A stretch of 64,000 nt of DNA from Chlorobiota bacterium (GTDB lineage: Bacteria > Bacteroidota > Ignavibacteria > OLB7). Below, one piece after another: positions 27,018 to 36,012 of the stretch. The first letter of the stretch is position 1, and the number at the start of each line of letters is the position of its first letter. Position numbers and translations under genes: made by a program. Below the pieces are notes generated by a model that did no database searches, had not been told where the DNA came from, and saw only the letters and a list, made by a program, of their open reading frames with translations. The stretch is from positions 124,001 to 188,000 of the forward strand of contig JAQBOZ010000007.1 in the NCBI GenBank assembly GCA_028287785.1, given 5' to 3'.

Positions 27018-27845
27018 ATGGATCATATCGTCCCAAAGAAGTCGCTCGGGCAGAACTTCCTCGTCGACCGGAATATCGCGCAGAAGATTGTGCGGGAGTT
27101 CGACCCCAAGGAGGGGGAGCTGGTCGTGGAGATCGGCCCCGGAGAGGGGGCCCTGACGGGGCTTCTGCTGGAGAGCGGATGCCGCCTGATAGCGGTGGAG
27201 CTGGACCCGCGCGCGGCGGAGAAGGTGCGGCAGCTCCATGGCACCCGAATTGAAGTGGTGGAAGGGGATATCCTGCGGCTGGATCTTCGCGATCTGGCGC
27301 AACGCCGGGGATGCGGGCGGATTCGGGTGATCGGCAACATCCCGTATTATATAACCAGCCCGATCCTCTTTCATCTCATCGGTTATCGGGATACCGTGAG
27401 CGATGCCATGCTGATGATGCAGCGGGAGGTGGCGGATCGTCTGGCGGCACGGCCAAGGACGAAGGATTACGGGATTCTCTCGGTGATAACGCAGACGTAT
27501 TCGGAGCCGAAGCGCCTGTTCGACGTTGGCCCACGCTGCTTCTTTCCGGCGCCGAAAGTGACATCGGCAATCGTTCGCCTGAGGTTCCGCGACCTTGAAG
27601 GGATCACAGGCATCGAAGAACGTCACCGGCAGCTTGTCCGCGCCGCGTTCAGCCAGCGACGGAAAACGCTTCGCAACTCTCTGTCTCAACTCCTATCTGA
27701 TCAACACGAACGTGCCAGTATCCTTGGAACAGCAGGAATCGACGAAGGTGAACGAGCCGAAGAGCTCGCTCCTGGGGACTTCATCCGCCTCGCCCGCATA
27801 TATTCGGATGCGCTTGAGAGTCGCCGAGGGGAACAGGAAGCGTGA
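27018..27845 (+). CDS. rsmA: 16S rRNA dimethyladenosine transferase (RsmA/KsgA)
   Basis: Dimethylates the two adjacent adenines near the 3' end of 16S rRNA during small-subunit assembly. The 275-aa protein starts MDHIVPKKSLGQNFLVD and has the SAM-binding VEIGPGEGALTG and the catalytic NIPYYIT motif. The C-terminal helical domain (RAAFSQRRKTLRNSL) is complete. The ATG at 27018 begins the conserved block; another in-frame ATG at 26997 is possible. The 3' end overlaps the start region of the next gene, suggesting an operon with the PAP2 protein. Confidence 0.96.
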   Translation: MDHIVPKKSLGQNFLVDRNIAQKIVREFDPKEGELVVEIGPGEGALTGLLLESGCRLIAVELDPRAAEKVRQLHGTRIEVVEGDILRLDLRDLAQRRGCGRIRVIGNIPYYITSPILFHLIGYRDTVSDAMLMMQREVADRLAARPRTKDYGILSVITQTYSEPKRLFDVGPRCFFPAPKVTSAIVRLRFRDLEGITGIEERHRQLVRAAFSQRRKTLRNSLSQLLSDQHERASILGTAGIDEGERAEELAPGDFIRLARIYSDALESRRGEQEA

Positions 27846-28773
27846 GACAACGTGGGAGATGATCCGCGCGTCGCTCTGGAGCACGGAGTATGTCGCGCTG
27901 GGAATGCTGGTGATCTACACCACACTGGACCTTATCTACATCAAGCAGGTCAAGCTGGGGTTCGGCATCCTTCAGGCCAATATCCTGATAGCGCTGGCGA
28001 TCTTCGCGTTCGCCATGTGGTATGACCAGACCGGCTCACGAATCGCCCATATCTTCCGCTCGTTCTATATCCTGCCGGTGGGATATATGATGTACGCGCA
28101 GATCCACAACTACATCCCGCTGGTCAACCCCCATAATTACGACGTGACCCTCGCCGCGTGGGACCACGCCATCTTCGGCGTAAACCCGACGGAATGGATC
28201 TACCGGTTCGCCAACCCATACCTCACCGAATATTTTCAGATCTGGTACAACTTCTTCCAGCTTATGCTGATCGTCCCGGCGGTCGCGTTCTACCGGATGA
28301 ACAGGATGAAGGAGTTCAGGGTCTTCTGCATGACCCTCCTGTTCGGGTTCTACGTCAGCTATCTCCTCTATTTCATCATGCCGGCGATCGGCCCACGGTT
28401 CCAGGTGCACGATTTCTACTCCGTGGACAAGGATCTGCCGGGGGTTTTCCTGACGCAGCCGTTCCGCGATTTCATCAACGCCGGCAACGGCATCACCCCG
28501 AACATGACCAACCCGTACGATGTGGTCAACCGCGACTGCATGCCGAGCGGGCATACGATGCTCTCGGTGCTCGCCATCCTCCTCTCGTGGCGCTACCGCT
28601 CCCGCTGGCGCTGGTTTATGACCGTCGGAGGGCTGAGCGTGATGGTCTCCACCATCTACCTCCGCTATCACTACATGGTCGATCTGATGGCCGGGGTAAC
28701 GCTGGCGTTCATCGTCTACCTTCTTCATCCGTGGCTGATGCGGATCTGGAACAAGCTGGGGATTCCGGTGTGA
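27808..28773 (+). CDS. PAP2/Aur1-like membrane phosphatase or phosphotransferase
   Basis: A membrane protein with about six helices and the PAP2 motifs PSGHT (in DCMPSGHTMLS) and the catalytic His of RYHYMVDLMAG. The layout resembles the PAP2_3 group (inositol-phosphoryl-ceramide synthase-like), which removes or transfers phospho-head groups at the membrane. The first conserved motif is not clear. The start is uncertain: ATG 27808 overlaps rsmA by 38 bp, while ATG 27859 lies just after it with GGGAG too close to act well. It probably handles lipid head groups or polyprenyl phosphate (inference). Confidence 0.85.
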   Translation: MRLRVAEGNRKRETTWEMIRASLWSTEYVALGMLVIYTTLDLIYIKQVKLGFGILQANILIALAIFAFAMWYDQTGSRIAHIFRSFYILPVGYMMYAQIHNYIPLVNPHNYDVTLAAWDHAIFGVNPTEWIYRFANPYLTEYFQIWYNFFQLMLIVPAVAFYRMNRMKEFRVFCMTLLFGFYVSYLLYFIMPAIGPRFQVHDFYSVDKDLPGVFLTQPFRDFINAGNGITPNMTNPYDVVNRDCMPSGHTMLSVLAILLSWRYRSRWRWFMTVGGLSVMVSTIYLRYHYMVDLMAGVTLAFIVYLLHPWLMRIWNKLGIPV

Positions 28774-29507
28774 TATCCCCCCCCGTCGCGCCGCGTCGGC
28801 GGCTCCTTCCGGGGCTGATGCTGGCGCTTGCCCTCCTCGCACATCCCCACGCGCGCGCGCAATCGATCGATTCGCTTTTTTTCTCCCCGCTCCGGGGGGC
28901 TCCGTCGCGGATCGGCATCGCCGATCTTTTCGTCCCCACCGGGCTTCGCGTCGGCTATCAGACAAGGGAATGGGTGCGCGATTCCCTGCCGCCGGCGGGG
29001 GATTCGCTCGATGATCTGGCGCGGATGGATATGATCTACATGCGCTCGATCGGCGAGGCGGGGGGCGATCTCCAGCTTGCGCTCTTCGGATCGCTGATCG
29101 CCAGCTTCGAGCATAAGACCATCCCCTTCACCTTCGGACTCCATCTGCCGCTCACGCTGGAGCCCGAAGCCGGGTTCAACAAGCGCGTTGCCCGCCTTCC
29201 CGACCGCATCTTCCTCGATCAGCCGCGAGGCAACGATCGCGACAAGCTCCAGCATTTCTTCGCGTCGGCGTGGCTTGCGTGGACGTTCGACAACGACGGC
29301 ACGGCCGATCTGATCGGCATCGGGATCGAGGAGGGGGAGGAGCTTTTTATCAGAGGCGGCGCCAACGACCCGCGGGATGTCCGCGCAAACCGGCTGGGAC
29401 AGCTCTTCGCGGAACTGCTCAGGACATATCCCCGAGCGCTGCCCAGCACGATCATCCGCGCCTGGAACGAGGAGTACGCCCGGCGTGCCGGGGAGGTGAC
29501 GAAATGA
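28770..29507 (+). CDS. Exported hypothetical protein, 245 aa
   Basis: GTG at 28770 overlaps the previous stop as GTGA, so it is translationally coupled to the PAP2 gene. The N-terminus is a signal peptide (PGLMLALALLAHPHARAQ). The middle is beta-rich. The C-terminal half has DKLQHFFASAWLAWTF and GIEEGEELF, a pattern like membrane-associated VanZ/DUF2279-type segments where a DKxxHF motif precedes a helix. No enzyme can be named. Likely periplasmic or envelope-linked and part of the same operon as rsmA, PAP2 and the following glycosyltransferase. Confidence 0.75.
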   Translation: MISPPVAPRRRLLPGLMLALALLAHPHARAQSIDSLFFSPLRGAPSRIGIADLFVPTGLRVGYQTREWVRDSLPPAGDSLDDLARMDMIYMRSIGEAGGDLQLALFGSLIASFEHKTIPFTFGLHLPLTLEPEAGFNKRVARLPDRIFLDQPRGNDRDKLQHFFASAWLAWTFDNDGTADLIGIGIEEGEELFIRGGANDPRDVRANRLGQLFAELLRTYPRALPSTIIRAWNEEYARRAGEVTK

Positions 29508-29595
29508 CCGGCGGGATTTCAACGGCATCGCCCGGAAACGCTTCGGTTGTGGGGCCGCGAGGCCGTTCCACGCGCGCCCCGGAGCACATCATCCC

Positions 29596-30678
29596 GTGCC
29601 GACCATGAACGTGCTTCTCGACGTTACCGCGGCGATGCGCCCCGATCTTACCGGCATCGGGGTCTATGCAAGCAACCTGATGCGGCATCTCGCGCTCCGT
29701 CCCGATCTGAATGTGCGCGGCGTCTGGCGGCTCGCCCGCCACAAACGCCGGCGCTGGCTTCCGCTCCATCTGGCATCCCCCGCCCGCCCCTATCTGCCGC
29801 TCCTCTCCGGCCTGAACCTGACCGGCCACGATATCTATCACGGCACCGATTTCCGTATCCCGGCGTGGGGACGCTTCCGCACGGTGGTGACGATCCACGA
29901 TCTGGTGGTGCATGAGAATGGGCTGGTGGACGGCCGGTTCGCAGCCGAGGGGATCGCGAAGCTGGAGCGGACGCTCTTCCGGCATCGCCCCGACAGGATC
30001 ATCACCGTCTCCGGGTTCACGCGCGACAGGCTGATCGGACAGTATCCGGCGCTCGCGCCGATCACCCACGCAGTCCATCTCGGCGTCGATCCCCGGTTCG
30101 CCGCCGATGACGGGATGCCCCTGCCGGAGGCGATCGGCAATCGCCCCTATATCCTCTCGGTCGGCTCGGTGGAGAAGCGGAAGAACCTGATGGCAACCGT
30201 CCGCGCGTTCGAGGAGATTTATCGCCATCATCCGGAGCTGCGACTGTTGATCGCCGGGGGGAGCGGCCACGGCGCGGAGGATATCGACGCGATGATCCGC
30301 TCATCGAGCGCCACCGAAGCCATGGTGCGCCTCGGTTTCGTGGCCGATGCAATGCTCCCCGCCCTCTATCGCAACGCGACCTGCTTCCTCTATCCATCGC
30401 TCTACGAGGGCTTCGGCCTGCCGATTCTGGAGGCGATGGCCGCCGGCTGTCCGGTGGTGACAAGCAACCGCGGCGCGATGGCTGAGGTGGCCGGCGATGC
30501 CGCGCTCCTCGCTGATCCGGGCGAGCCCGACGATATCGCCGCGAAGGTATTACAAGCGATCGGGGAGGATGGGGAACGTGGGCGGATGATAGCGGCGGGA
30601 CGGGAACGGGCGGCGTATTCCACATGGGACCGATGCGCGGCGGAGACGGTCGCAGTCTACAGGGCCGCGCTGGAATAA
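29596..30678 (+). CDS. Glycosyltransferase, GT4-type (GT-B fold)
   Basis: A 360-aa GT-B enzyme. The N-terminal acceptor domain has the glycine loop in DLTGIGVYASNL; the C-terminal donor domain has SVGSVEKRKNL, LYPSLYEGFGLPILEAMAAG (the family's EGFGLPxxE motif) and PVVTSNRGAMAEV. It is a cytosolic or peripheral enzyme that adds a sugar from a nucleotide-sugar donor, probably in surface glycan or lipid glycosylation. Start GTG 29596 has GGAG 11 bases upstream; ATG 29605 is an alternative. It follows the PAP2 and exported genes on the same strand. Confidence 0.92.
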   Translation: MPTMNVLLDVTAAMRPDLTGIGVYASNLMRHLALRPDLNVRGVWRLARHKRRRWLPLHLASPARPYLPLLSGLNLTGHDIYHGTDFRIPAWGRFRTVVTIHDLVVHENGLVDGRFAAEGIAKLERTLFRHRPDRIITVSGFTRDRLIGQYPALAPITHAVHLGVDPRFAADDGMPLPEAIGNRPYILSVGSVEKRKNLMATVRAFEEIYRHHPELRLLIAGGSGHGAEDIDAMIRSSSATEAMVRLGFVADAMLPALYRNATCFLYPSLYEGFGLPILEAMAAGCPVVTSNRGAMAEVAGDAALLADPGEPDDIAAKVLQAIGEDGERGRMIAAGRERAAYSTWDRCAAETVAVYRAALE

Positions 30679-30723
30679 CGAGCCATCACCTGGCCCGCCG
30701 AAAAAACAGATGACGAACGATCA

Positions 30724-31773
30724 TCATCCGATCGCAATCCCGCGTTCCAGCAGAACCTCGCGGAGCCGTTTCACCGTCGCCTCCGGCCGGTACCAGTCCA
30801 ACCCGGCGGACGCGCGCTCCGTCACATCGCGATAGAACGCGTCATCCTCCAGCAGCCGCGCCGCAAGGCGACGCGCGCCGGCGATATCGTACGGGGAATC
30901 GACGAGGAGATCGGGAAAGAGAGCGATGCCGTGCCATGTCTCGCGCGTGGTGATGATCGGCATGGCGAGCGCGGCGGCATCGAGCACATAGCGACCCCAC
31001 GTATAGCGGGTATCGAGGTTCATCCAGAGGATCGAGCGCGCGGCGCGATCGAAAAAGCCCTTCAGATGCGTGTTCGGAAGGATGCTCAGCGCAGGATTGT
31101 CGTAGCGGCGTTCGGCGCGGTTCACATAACGGCGCTTGTCGAACGAGCGATGTTCCAGCAGCTCCGGCAGCCTGCGGGAGAAGGTTTTCTCGAACGCGTA
31201 CATCGGCAGCCCAAGCGTCTCGGCGGCGATATAGTCGAGCGGACGACGGAGGAGCGGGGCGCAGAGAAAGATCTCGCGTGAGCGTCCCGCGACCGGCACG
31301 GAAAAGGCGCGCGTGCCATCGACCGGATAGGGGATGCCGATAAAGCTGACGGGCGTTTTCGTCAGCGCTTCCAGCGCGCTCACGCCATGCCCGTTGATGG
31401 CGATGATCAGATCGCAGCGGTCCGCCACGTCCCGCCACTCCTTCCAGCCATCGTGCAGCTCGGCCAGATCCCCCTCGTACAACCCCACCAGCCGCGCCCG
31501 TCGCGACGGCGCGGCCCCCAACACCCGCCGGTAATGCGGGAGGTAGCCGAAGTTGAGATTGAGGACAATGAGATCGTATCGATCCAGATCCTCAGCCCGC
31601 AGCTCGATCCCCTGAAGATATTCCCCGCGAAGCGCGAAGACCCACGCCTCGATGCCGTTGGTGATCGGCTCCTCATGGGCGCGATCCTTCCAGTGCCAGC
31701 GCCCGCGATTGCCGCCACAGACAAGGACCTTCGGCGCGTCGGCCCCGTCGTGGCCCGGCTCCGGGTTGATCAC
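30724..31773 (-). CDS. Glycosyltransferase-like protein (GT-B type), 349 aa
   Basis: It starts with a Rossmann-like strand and loop (KVLVCGGNRGRWHWKDR) and has DLIVLNLNFGYLPHY, then a donor-side half with WGRYVLDAAALAMPIITTRETW and a C-terminal helix pair (YRPEATVKRLREVLLERG). This is the logic of GT-B enzymes, but no standard family signature is complete. The GTG start overlaps the stop of the MoxR gene as GTGA, so the two are made together. It converges with the GT4 gene at 30678. Confidence 0.65.
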   Translation of the reverse strand: MINPEPGHDGADAPKVLVCGGNRGRWHWKDRAHEEPITNGIEAWVFALRGEYLQGIELRAEDLDRYDLIVLNLNFGYLPHYRRVLGAAPSRRARLVGLYEGDLAELHDGWKEWRDVADRCDLIIAINGHGVSALEALTKTPVSFIGIPYPVDGTRAFSVPVAGRSREIFLCAPLLRRPLDYIAAETLGLPMYAFEKTFSRRLPELLEHRSFDKRRYVNRAERRYDNPALSILPNTHLKGFFDRAARSILWMNLDTRYTWGRYVLDAAALAMPIITTRETWHGIALFPDLLVDSPYDIAGARRLAARLLEDDAFYRDVTERASAGLDWYRPEATVKRLREVLLERGIAIG

Positions 31774-32753
31774 TGCATCTCTCCGAGCAGCCTCCCGACG
31801 ATCTCCTGCGATGAGACGTTATCAGCCTCCGCGTTGAAATTGGTGACGATGCGATGGCGGAGCACCGGCAGCGCCACCGCCCGCACATCCTCGATGCCGG
31901 GGGAGAAGCGACCGTTGAGCACAGCGCGCGTTTTTGCGCCAAGGATCAGATACTGCGACGCGCGCGGGCCGGCGCCGTAGCTGAGAAAATCCTGGATGAA
32001 CTTCGGCGTGCCCTCCCCTTTCGGACGGGTCCGCGCCACCAGGCGAACGGCGAACTCTATCACGTTGTCAGCCACCGGAACGCGCCGCACAAGGCTCTGC
32101 GCCGCCACGATCTGATCGGCGTTCATCACCTTGGAAAGCGCGACGCTGCCGCCGGCCGTGGTCTGCTTCACAATGCGAACCTCCTCGGCGAACGATGGGT
32201 AATCGAGCCAGAGATTGAACATGAAGCGATCGAGCTGCGCCTCCGGCAGCGGGTAGGTTCCCTCCTGCTCGATCGGGTTCTGCGTGGCGAGCACGAAGAA
32301 GGGATCGGGGAGCGGATAGGTCTGCCCGGCGGTGGTGACATGCTGCTCCTGCATCGACTCCAGAAGCGCGGCCTGCGTCTTCGGCGGCGTGCGGTTGATC
32401 TCATCGGCCAGGACGATGTTGGCGAAGATCGGCCCGCGCACGAAGCGGAACATCTTCTCGCCGGTGCTCCTGTTGTCCTCGATCACCTCCGTGCCGGTGA
32501 TATCGGAGGGCATAAGATCGGGAGTGAACTGGACGCGGTTGAAGGAGAGATCGAGCACCTCCGCGAGCGTGCGGATCAGGAGCGTTTTCGCCAGGCCGGG
32601 AACGCCCACCAGAAGGCAGTGCCCGCGCGCCATCAGCGAGATAAGCAACTGCTCGACGATCGCGTCCTGCCCTACGATGACCTTGCCGATCTCCTGACGG
32701 ATCGCCGCGTATGACTGCTGAAGTGATTGAACTGCCTCGACATCGTTGGCCAC
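31770..32753 (-). CDS. MoxR-family AAA+ ATPase
   Basis: A 327-aa AAA+ chaperone-like ATPase. Walker A is GVPGLAKT, Walker B VLADEINR, sensor 1 ATQNP in FVLATQNPIEQEGTYPLPEA, and the arginine region is DRFMF. A C-terminal lid domain is complete. MoxR proteins usually act with von Willebrand A and DUF58 partners in maturation of envelope complexes; none is adjacent here. Instead the next gene is a glycosyltransferase-like protein with overlapping start. GTG 32753 has AGG seven bases upstream. Confidence 0.94.
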   Translation of the reverse strand: MANDVEAVQSLQQSYAAIRQEIGKVIVGQDAIVEQLLISLMARGHCLLVGVPGLAKTLLIRTLAEVLDLSFNRVQFTPDLMPSDITGTEVIEDNRSTGEKMFRFVRGPIFANIVLADEINRTPPKTQAALLESMQEQHVTTAGQTYPLPDPFFVLATQNPIEQEGTYPLPEAQLDRFMFNLWLDYPSFAEEVRIVKQTTAGGSVALSKVMNADQIVAAQSLVRRVPVADNVIEFAVRLVARTRPKGEGTPKFIQDFLSYGAGPRASQYLILGAKTRAVLNGRFSPGIEDVRAVALPVLRHRIVTNFNAEADNVSSQEIVGRLLGEMQ

Positions 32754-33097
32754 GTGCTACCTGCCTGCTTATGGGGTTGAGAAGTATGCGTCCGGTAAAT
32801 ATAAGCGTGACGAACGATGTGGGAAGCCAAATTATTGTCGCGCGCGTAGTCGCGCGGGGCAAACCTGAACGATATCGGCCTGAACCCCAAGCCTCACCGT
32901 GGGCCGGACAACCGTCTCTCCCGGAATCTCACCCGAATACGGAAACGCGATCGATAAATATACGGGTTCGGCGGAGGGCGGTATCTTTGCCCGCTCGGCG
33001 GGAGAACCGGATCGCCGGGAACTCCAGAAACCGGCCGGCAACGACCAACGCAACATCGGGCCATTCCGTTATGCGATCCAACCAGCGAAGGAACCTT
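32754..33097. other. Divergent intergenic region
   Basis: 344 bp between moxR (leftward) and the lectin-OmpA gene (rightward). AT-richer patches near 32800-32830 and 32940-32980 may be promoters. The frame open on the plus strand from 32711 is not coding before 33098. No other feature was seen. Confidence 0.4.
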
Positions 33098-34180
33098 ATG
33101 CGCGCATCAACCATCAACACCGCTCTAATCCTGGCATCGGCAATGCTGCTCCTCGCGCTCCCGACGATGCTGACCGCGCAGTTCAATTATCGGAGCTTCG
33201 CCACCATCGATGATGTCACGTTCAACGGCGAAGCGCGGAAGATGACCGATCGCATCAGGCTTGTCCCGGCCGATGTTTCAAAGCGCGGATCGGTCTGGTT
33301 CAACACCAAGCAGCGGATCATCGACGGGTTCGAGTCCACCTTCTCCTTTGCGATCACCGAGCCGGGGAGCAGAAGCCCGTGGAAGCCAGGCGCCGACGGG
33401 TTTGCGTTCGTGCTTCAGAATTCCTCGGTCTATGAAGGGGGTCTTGGCGGGGGCATCGGCTACGAGGGGATCGCCAACAGCCTGGCGGTGGAGTTCGACA
33501 CGTACGACAACAACCCCGACGGCAACCCGGAGCCGAACGACAATCATATCAGCGTGCAGTCGCGCGGGATTGCCCCGAACAGCGCGGACCATCGCACATC
33601 GCTTGGATGGACCACGAAGATATCGGATCTGAAGAATGGATCGCGTCATCTTGCCAGGGTGCGCTACAACCCCGGCACGCTCACCATTTTTCTGGACGAT
33701 CTGGCGAACCCGGTTCTCATCGTCAACGTCAGGCTGGACTCCCTTCTCTCGTTGAGCGATGGGAAATGCTGGATAGGCTTTACCGCCGCCACCGGCGGTT
33801 CATGGGCGAACTTCGATCTGTTCAACCTGGACTGCTCGGTGATCATGAATGTGCGGAATATCTTCTTCGATTATGATAAGGCGACGCTGAAAGCAACATC
33901 ATTTCCCGAATTGAAAAAATTGATCGGGATGATGAAGGCGGACCCCACGCTGAATGTGGAAATACGCGGACACACGGATAATCAGGGGACCGACGATTAC
34001 AACACGCGGCTCTCCGACAGTCGGGCCCGCTCGGTTCAGGAATATCTTATCCGCAACGGCATCGATAAAGCCAGGGTGACGGCCCGTGGATATGGCGCCG
34101 GCACACCGATCGCGACGAACGCAACCGAGGAGGGTCGCGGACGGAACCGGCGAGTGGAAGCGCGGTTCTACAAGGAATAA
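33098..34180 (+). CDS. L-type lectin-OmpA fusion protein, 360 aa
   Basis: The signal peptide (LILASAMLLLALPTMLTAQ) is followed by an L-type (legume-like) lectin domain (about 25-240). Its hallmarks are DGFAFVLQN, the metal/sugar loop AVEFDTYDNNPDGN..DNHISV and the late strand LTIFLDD. The C-terminal OmpA domain (about 250-360) has IFFDYDKATL and the peptidoglycan-binding IRGHTDNQGTDDYNTRLSDS and GRNRRVEARF. The lectin half would bind glycans while the OmpA half holds the cell wall. AAGGA six bases before ATG 33098 fixes the start. Confidence 0.9.
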   Translation: MRASTINTALILASAMLLLALPTMLTAQFNYRSFATIDDVTFNGEARKMTDRIRLVPADVSKRGSVWFNTKQRIIDGFESTFSFAITEPGSRSPWKPGADGFAFVLQNSSVYEGGLGGGIGYEGIANSLAVEFDTYDNNPDGNPEPNDNHISVQSRGIAPNSADHRTSLGWTTKISDLKNGSRHLARVRYNPGTLTIFLDDLANPVLIVNVRLDSLLSLSDGKCWIGFTAATGGSWANFDLFNLDCSVIMNVRNIFFDYDKATLKATSFPELKKLIGMMKADPTLNVEIRGHTDNQGTDDYNTRLSDSRARSVQEYLIRNGIDKARVTARGYGAGTPIATNATEEGRGRNRRVEARFYKE

Positions 34181-34289
34181 TGCGGGGCATATTCCTTCGT
34201 TGCTGACCCATTCCGCCTGATGGCGTGTTGATATCGTGAAAATAATCATCGTCGAATCGCGGTTGGATATTTTTCAATAAACCCCAATC

Positions 34290-35975
34290 ATGAATTTATT
34301 TATAGCCTATATCAGATTCTTTTTGCTGATGGCGTCAATCCTTCCAGCCGTCCGGCATGTTCTCCATGCCCAGGATTCCCTCCGACCGGAACCGCTGGTT
34401 TCCGGCATCCGGGTTCGGTCGGTTGCCACGGCGTGGCCCGGCTCCGTGCGGCTGGCGAGAGATCCGATATCGGGCGATCTTTACATGATGGCGCAGGACG
34501 GCAATATTTACAGCGTGGCAAGCCCGTTCAACGATACCACCAGGCGATTCATGTACGGCCCCGCCGATCATGGGCTTACCGGCACCATGGGAATGGCATT
34601 TGCCCCGAACGGCGCGCTTTATATTCTCGCCAACAGCAGAACCGGCGACAGCAACTCCGCGATCATCAAACGGGGCGATCCACAGGGAAGCGGCAGCGTC
34701 CGCACGTGGACAACGGTTGCGCGCACGGAGCCCTGCCCGATCAGCAACACCAATTTCGACCATTCCTACAATGCCGTCGCCATCAGCCCGGATGGGAGAT
34801 ATCTCTATTTCAACAGCGGTTCCAGAACCGATCATGGCGAGGTGGAGGATAATGGCGGAAAATTCCCGAACATTCGCGAAGTCCCCCTCACATCCGCAAT
34901 TCTCCGCGTGCCGGCCGATGCTCACGATATTCTTGTTCCCGCGGATGCAAATTCCCTGCTGAGCAGCGGATATCTTTTCGCGGATGGAACGCGTAATAAT
35001 TTCGAGCTGGAATTTGCGCCGAATGGGGATCTGATCGGCGCTGAAAATTCCGGCGACCGTGATGACAGCGAGGAGCTGAACTGGCTTCAGGAAGGACATC
35101 ACTATGGATTTCCCTGGCGTATCGGAACCGACGACACGCCGCAGCGCAACGCGGGATATGATCCGTCGAAGGACCTCCTTATCAATCATGCCTCCTACGC
35201 CTACATGAAAGGCGCGTTCCACAACGATCCGACCTATCCCATTCCACCGGACAGCCTTGCATTCACCGACCCGATACCGAATATCGGCCCGGATGCCGTG
35301 CGCGTCCGCAGTGCCACCGACGGCACGCTGAAATCCGCGACCGCCGATGCTCCGCTCGCCACCTTCACCGCGCATCGTTCCCCGCTCGGCCTGGTGTTCG
35401 ACGGCGCCCATGCGATGCCGGCTGAATATCGCGACGATGCATTTCTGATAAGCTGGACCGATGGGAGCGAAAAATCGAACGACCTGCTGACACCGATGCT
35501 CGATCCCGGCCAGGATATGCTCCAGCTTCGCCTGCGGAAAATCGGCGATCATTACGAGGCGGCATCCAGGAAGATCGTAAGGGGATTTCATCTGCCGATC
35601 GACGCGGTGATTATCGGCTCGAAAATATATGTGCTCGATCTCGGCGGCGCGCATATGATATGGGAGCTCGATTTCTCGGCTGCCGGCGCGGTTCCGGCCG
35701 GGGCATCATCCGGCGCCATTCTCTCCCGCCCCTATCCGAATCCCACATCGGGAGAGACACGGTTTGTGGTGAGCGTTCCCGGCACGCAGCGGGTGGTGAT
35801 CGAGGCACGGGATATTCTCGGCAATACAATCGCCACACTTCATGATGGCATTATCGCGGCCGATGCTCCGCAATGGGTTACGTTCGATGGCGCGACACTG
35901 CCGGACGGCGTCTATATCATCACGGCGCGCGGGGAGACATTTCATCGGTCGGAGAGGATTTCGGTGGTGCGGTGA
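34290..35975 (+). CDS. Soluble sugar-dehydrogenase-like propeller with T9SS domain
   Basis: A 561-aa exported protein. After a hydrophobic leader ending HVLHAQ it resembles the PQQ-dependent glucose/sorbosone dehydrogenase propeller: GTMGMAFAPNGALYILAN, YNAVAISPDGRYLYFNSGSR, FADGTRNNFELEFAPNGDLI and GHHYGFPWRIG. I cannot confirm every PQQ and calcium ligand, so catalytic activity is not certain. The last 80 residues are a T9SS type A-like sorting domain (PYPNPTSGETRFVV ... DGVYIITARG). Likely secreted to the cell surface or medium. Confidence 0.85.
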   Translation: MNLFIAYIRFFLLMASILPAVRHVLHAQDSLRPEPLVSGIRVRSVATAWPGSVRLARDPISGDLYMMAQDGNIYSVASPFNDTTRRFMYGPADHGLTGTMGMAFAPNGALYILANSRTGDSNSAIIKRGDPQGSGSVRTWTTVARTEPCPISNTNFDHSYNAVAISPDGRYLYFNSGSRTDHGEVEDNGGKFPNIREVPLTSAILRVPADAHDILVPADANSLLSSGYLFADGTRNNFELEFAPNGDLIGAENSGDRDDSEELNWLQEGHHYGFPWRIGTDDTPQRNAGYDPSKDLLINHASYAYMKGAFHNDPTYPIPPDSLAFTDPIPNIGPDAVRVRSATDGTLKSATADAPLATFTAHRSPLGLVFDGAHAMPAEYRDDAFLISWTDGSEKSNDLLTPMLDPGQDMLQLRLRKIGDHYEAASRKIVRGFHLPIDAVIIGSKIYVLDLGGAHMIWELDFSAAGAVPAGASSGAILSRPYPNPTSGETRFVVSVPGTQRVVIEARDILGNTIATLHDGIIAADAPQWVTFDGATLPDGVYIITARGETFHRSERISVVR

Positions 35976-36012
35976 TGGGGAATATTTCAGCCGGGAGAAC
36001 GCGGCGGGCGGG

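Noticed and set aside
31770-32753. MoxR ATPase as part of an anti-phage defence island
   Set aside because: No nuclease, VWA or other effector genes adjoin it; the neighbours are a glycosyltransferase-like gene and an OmpA protein.
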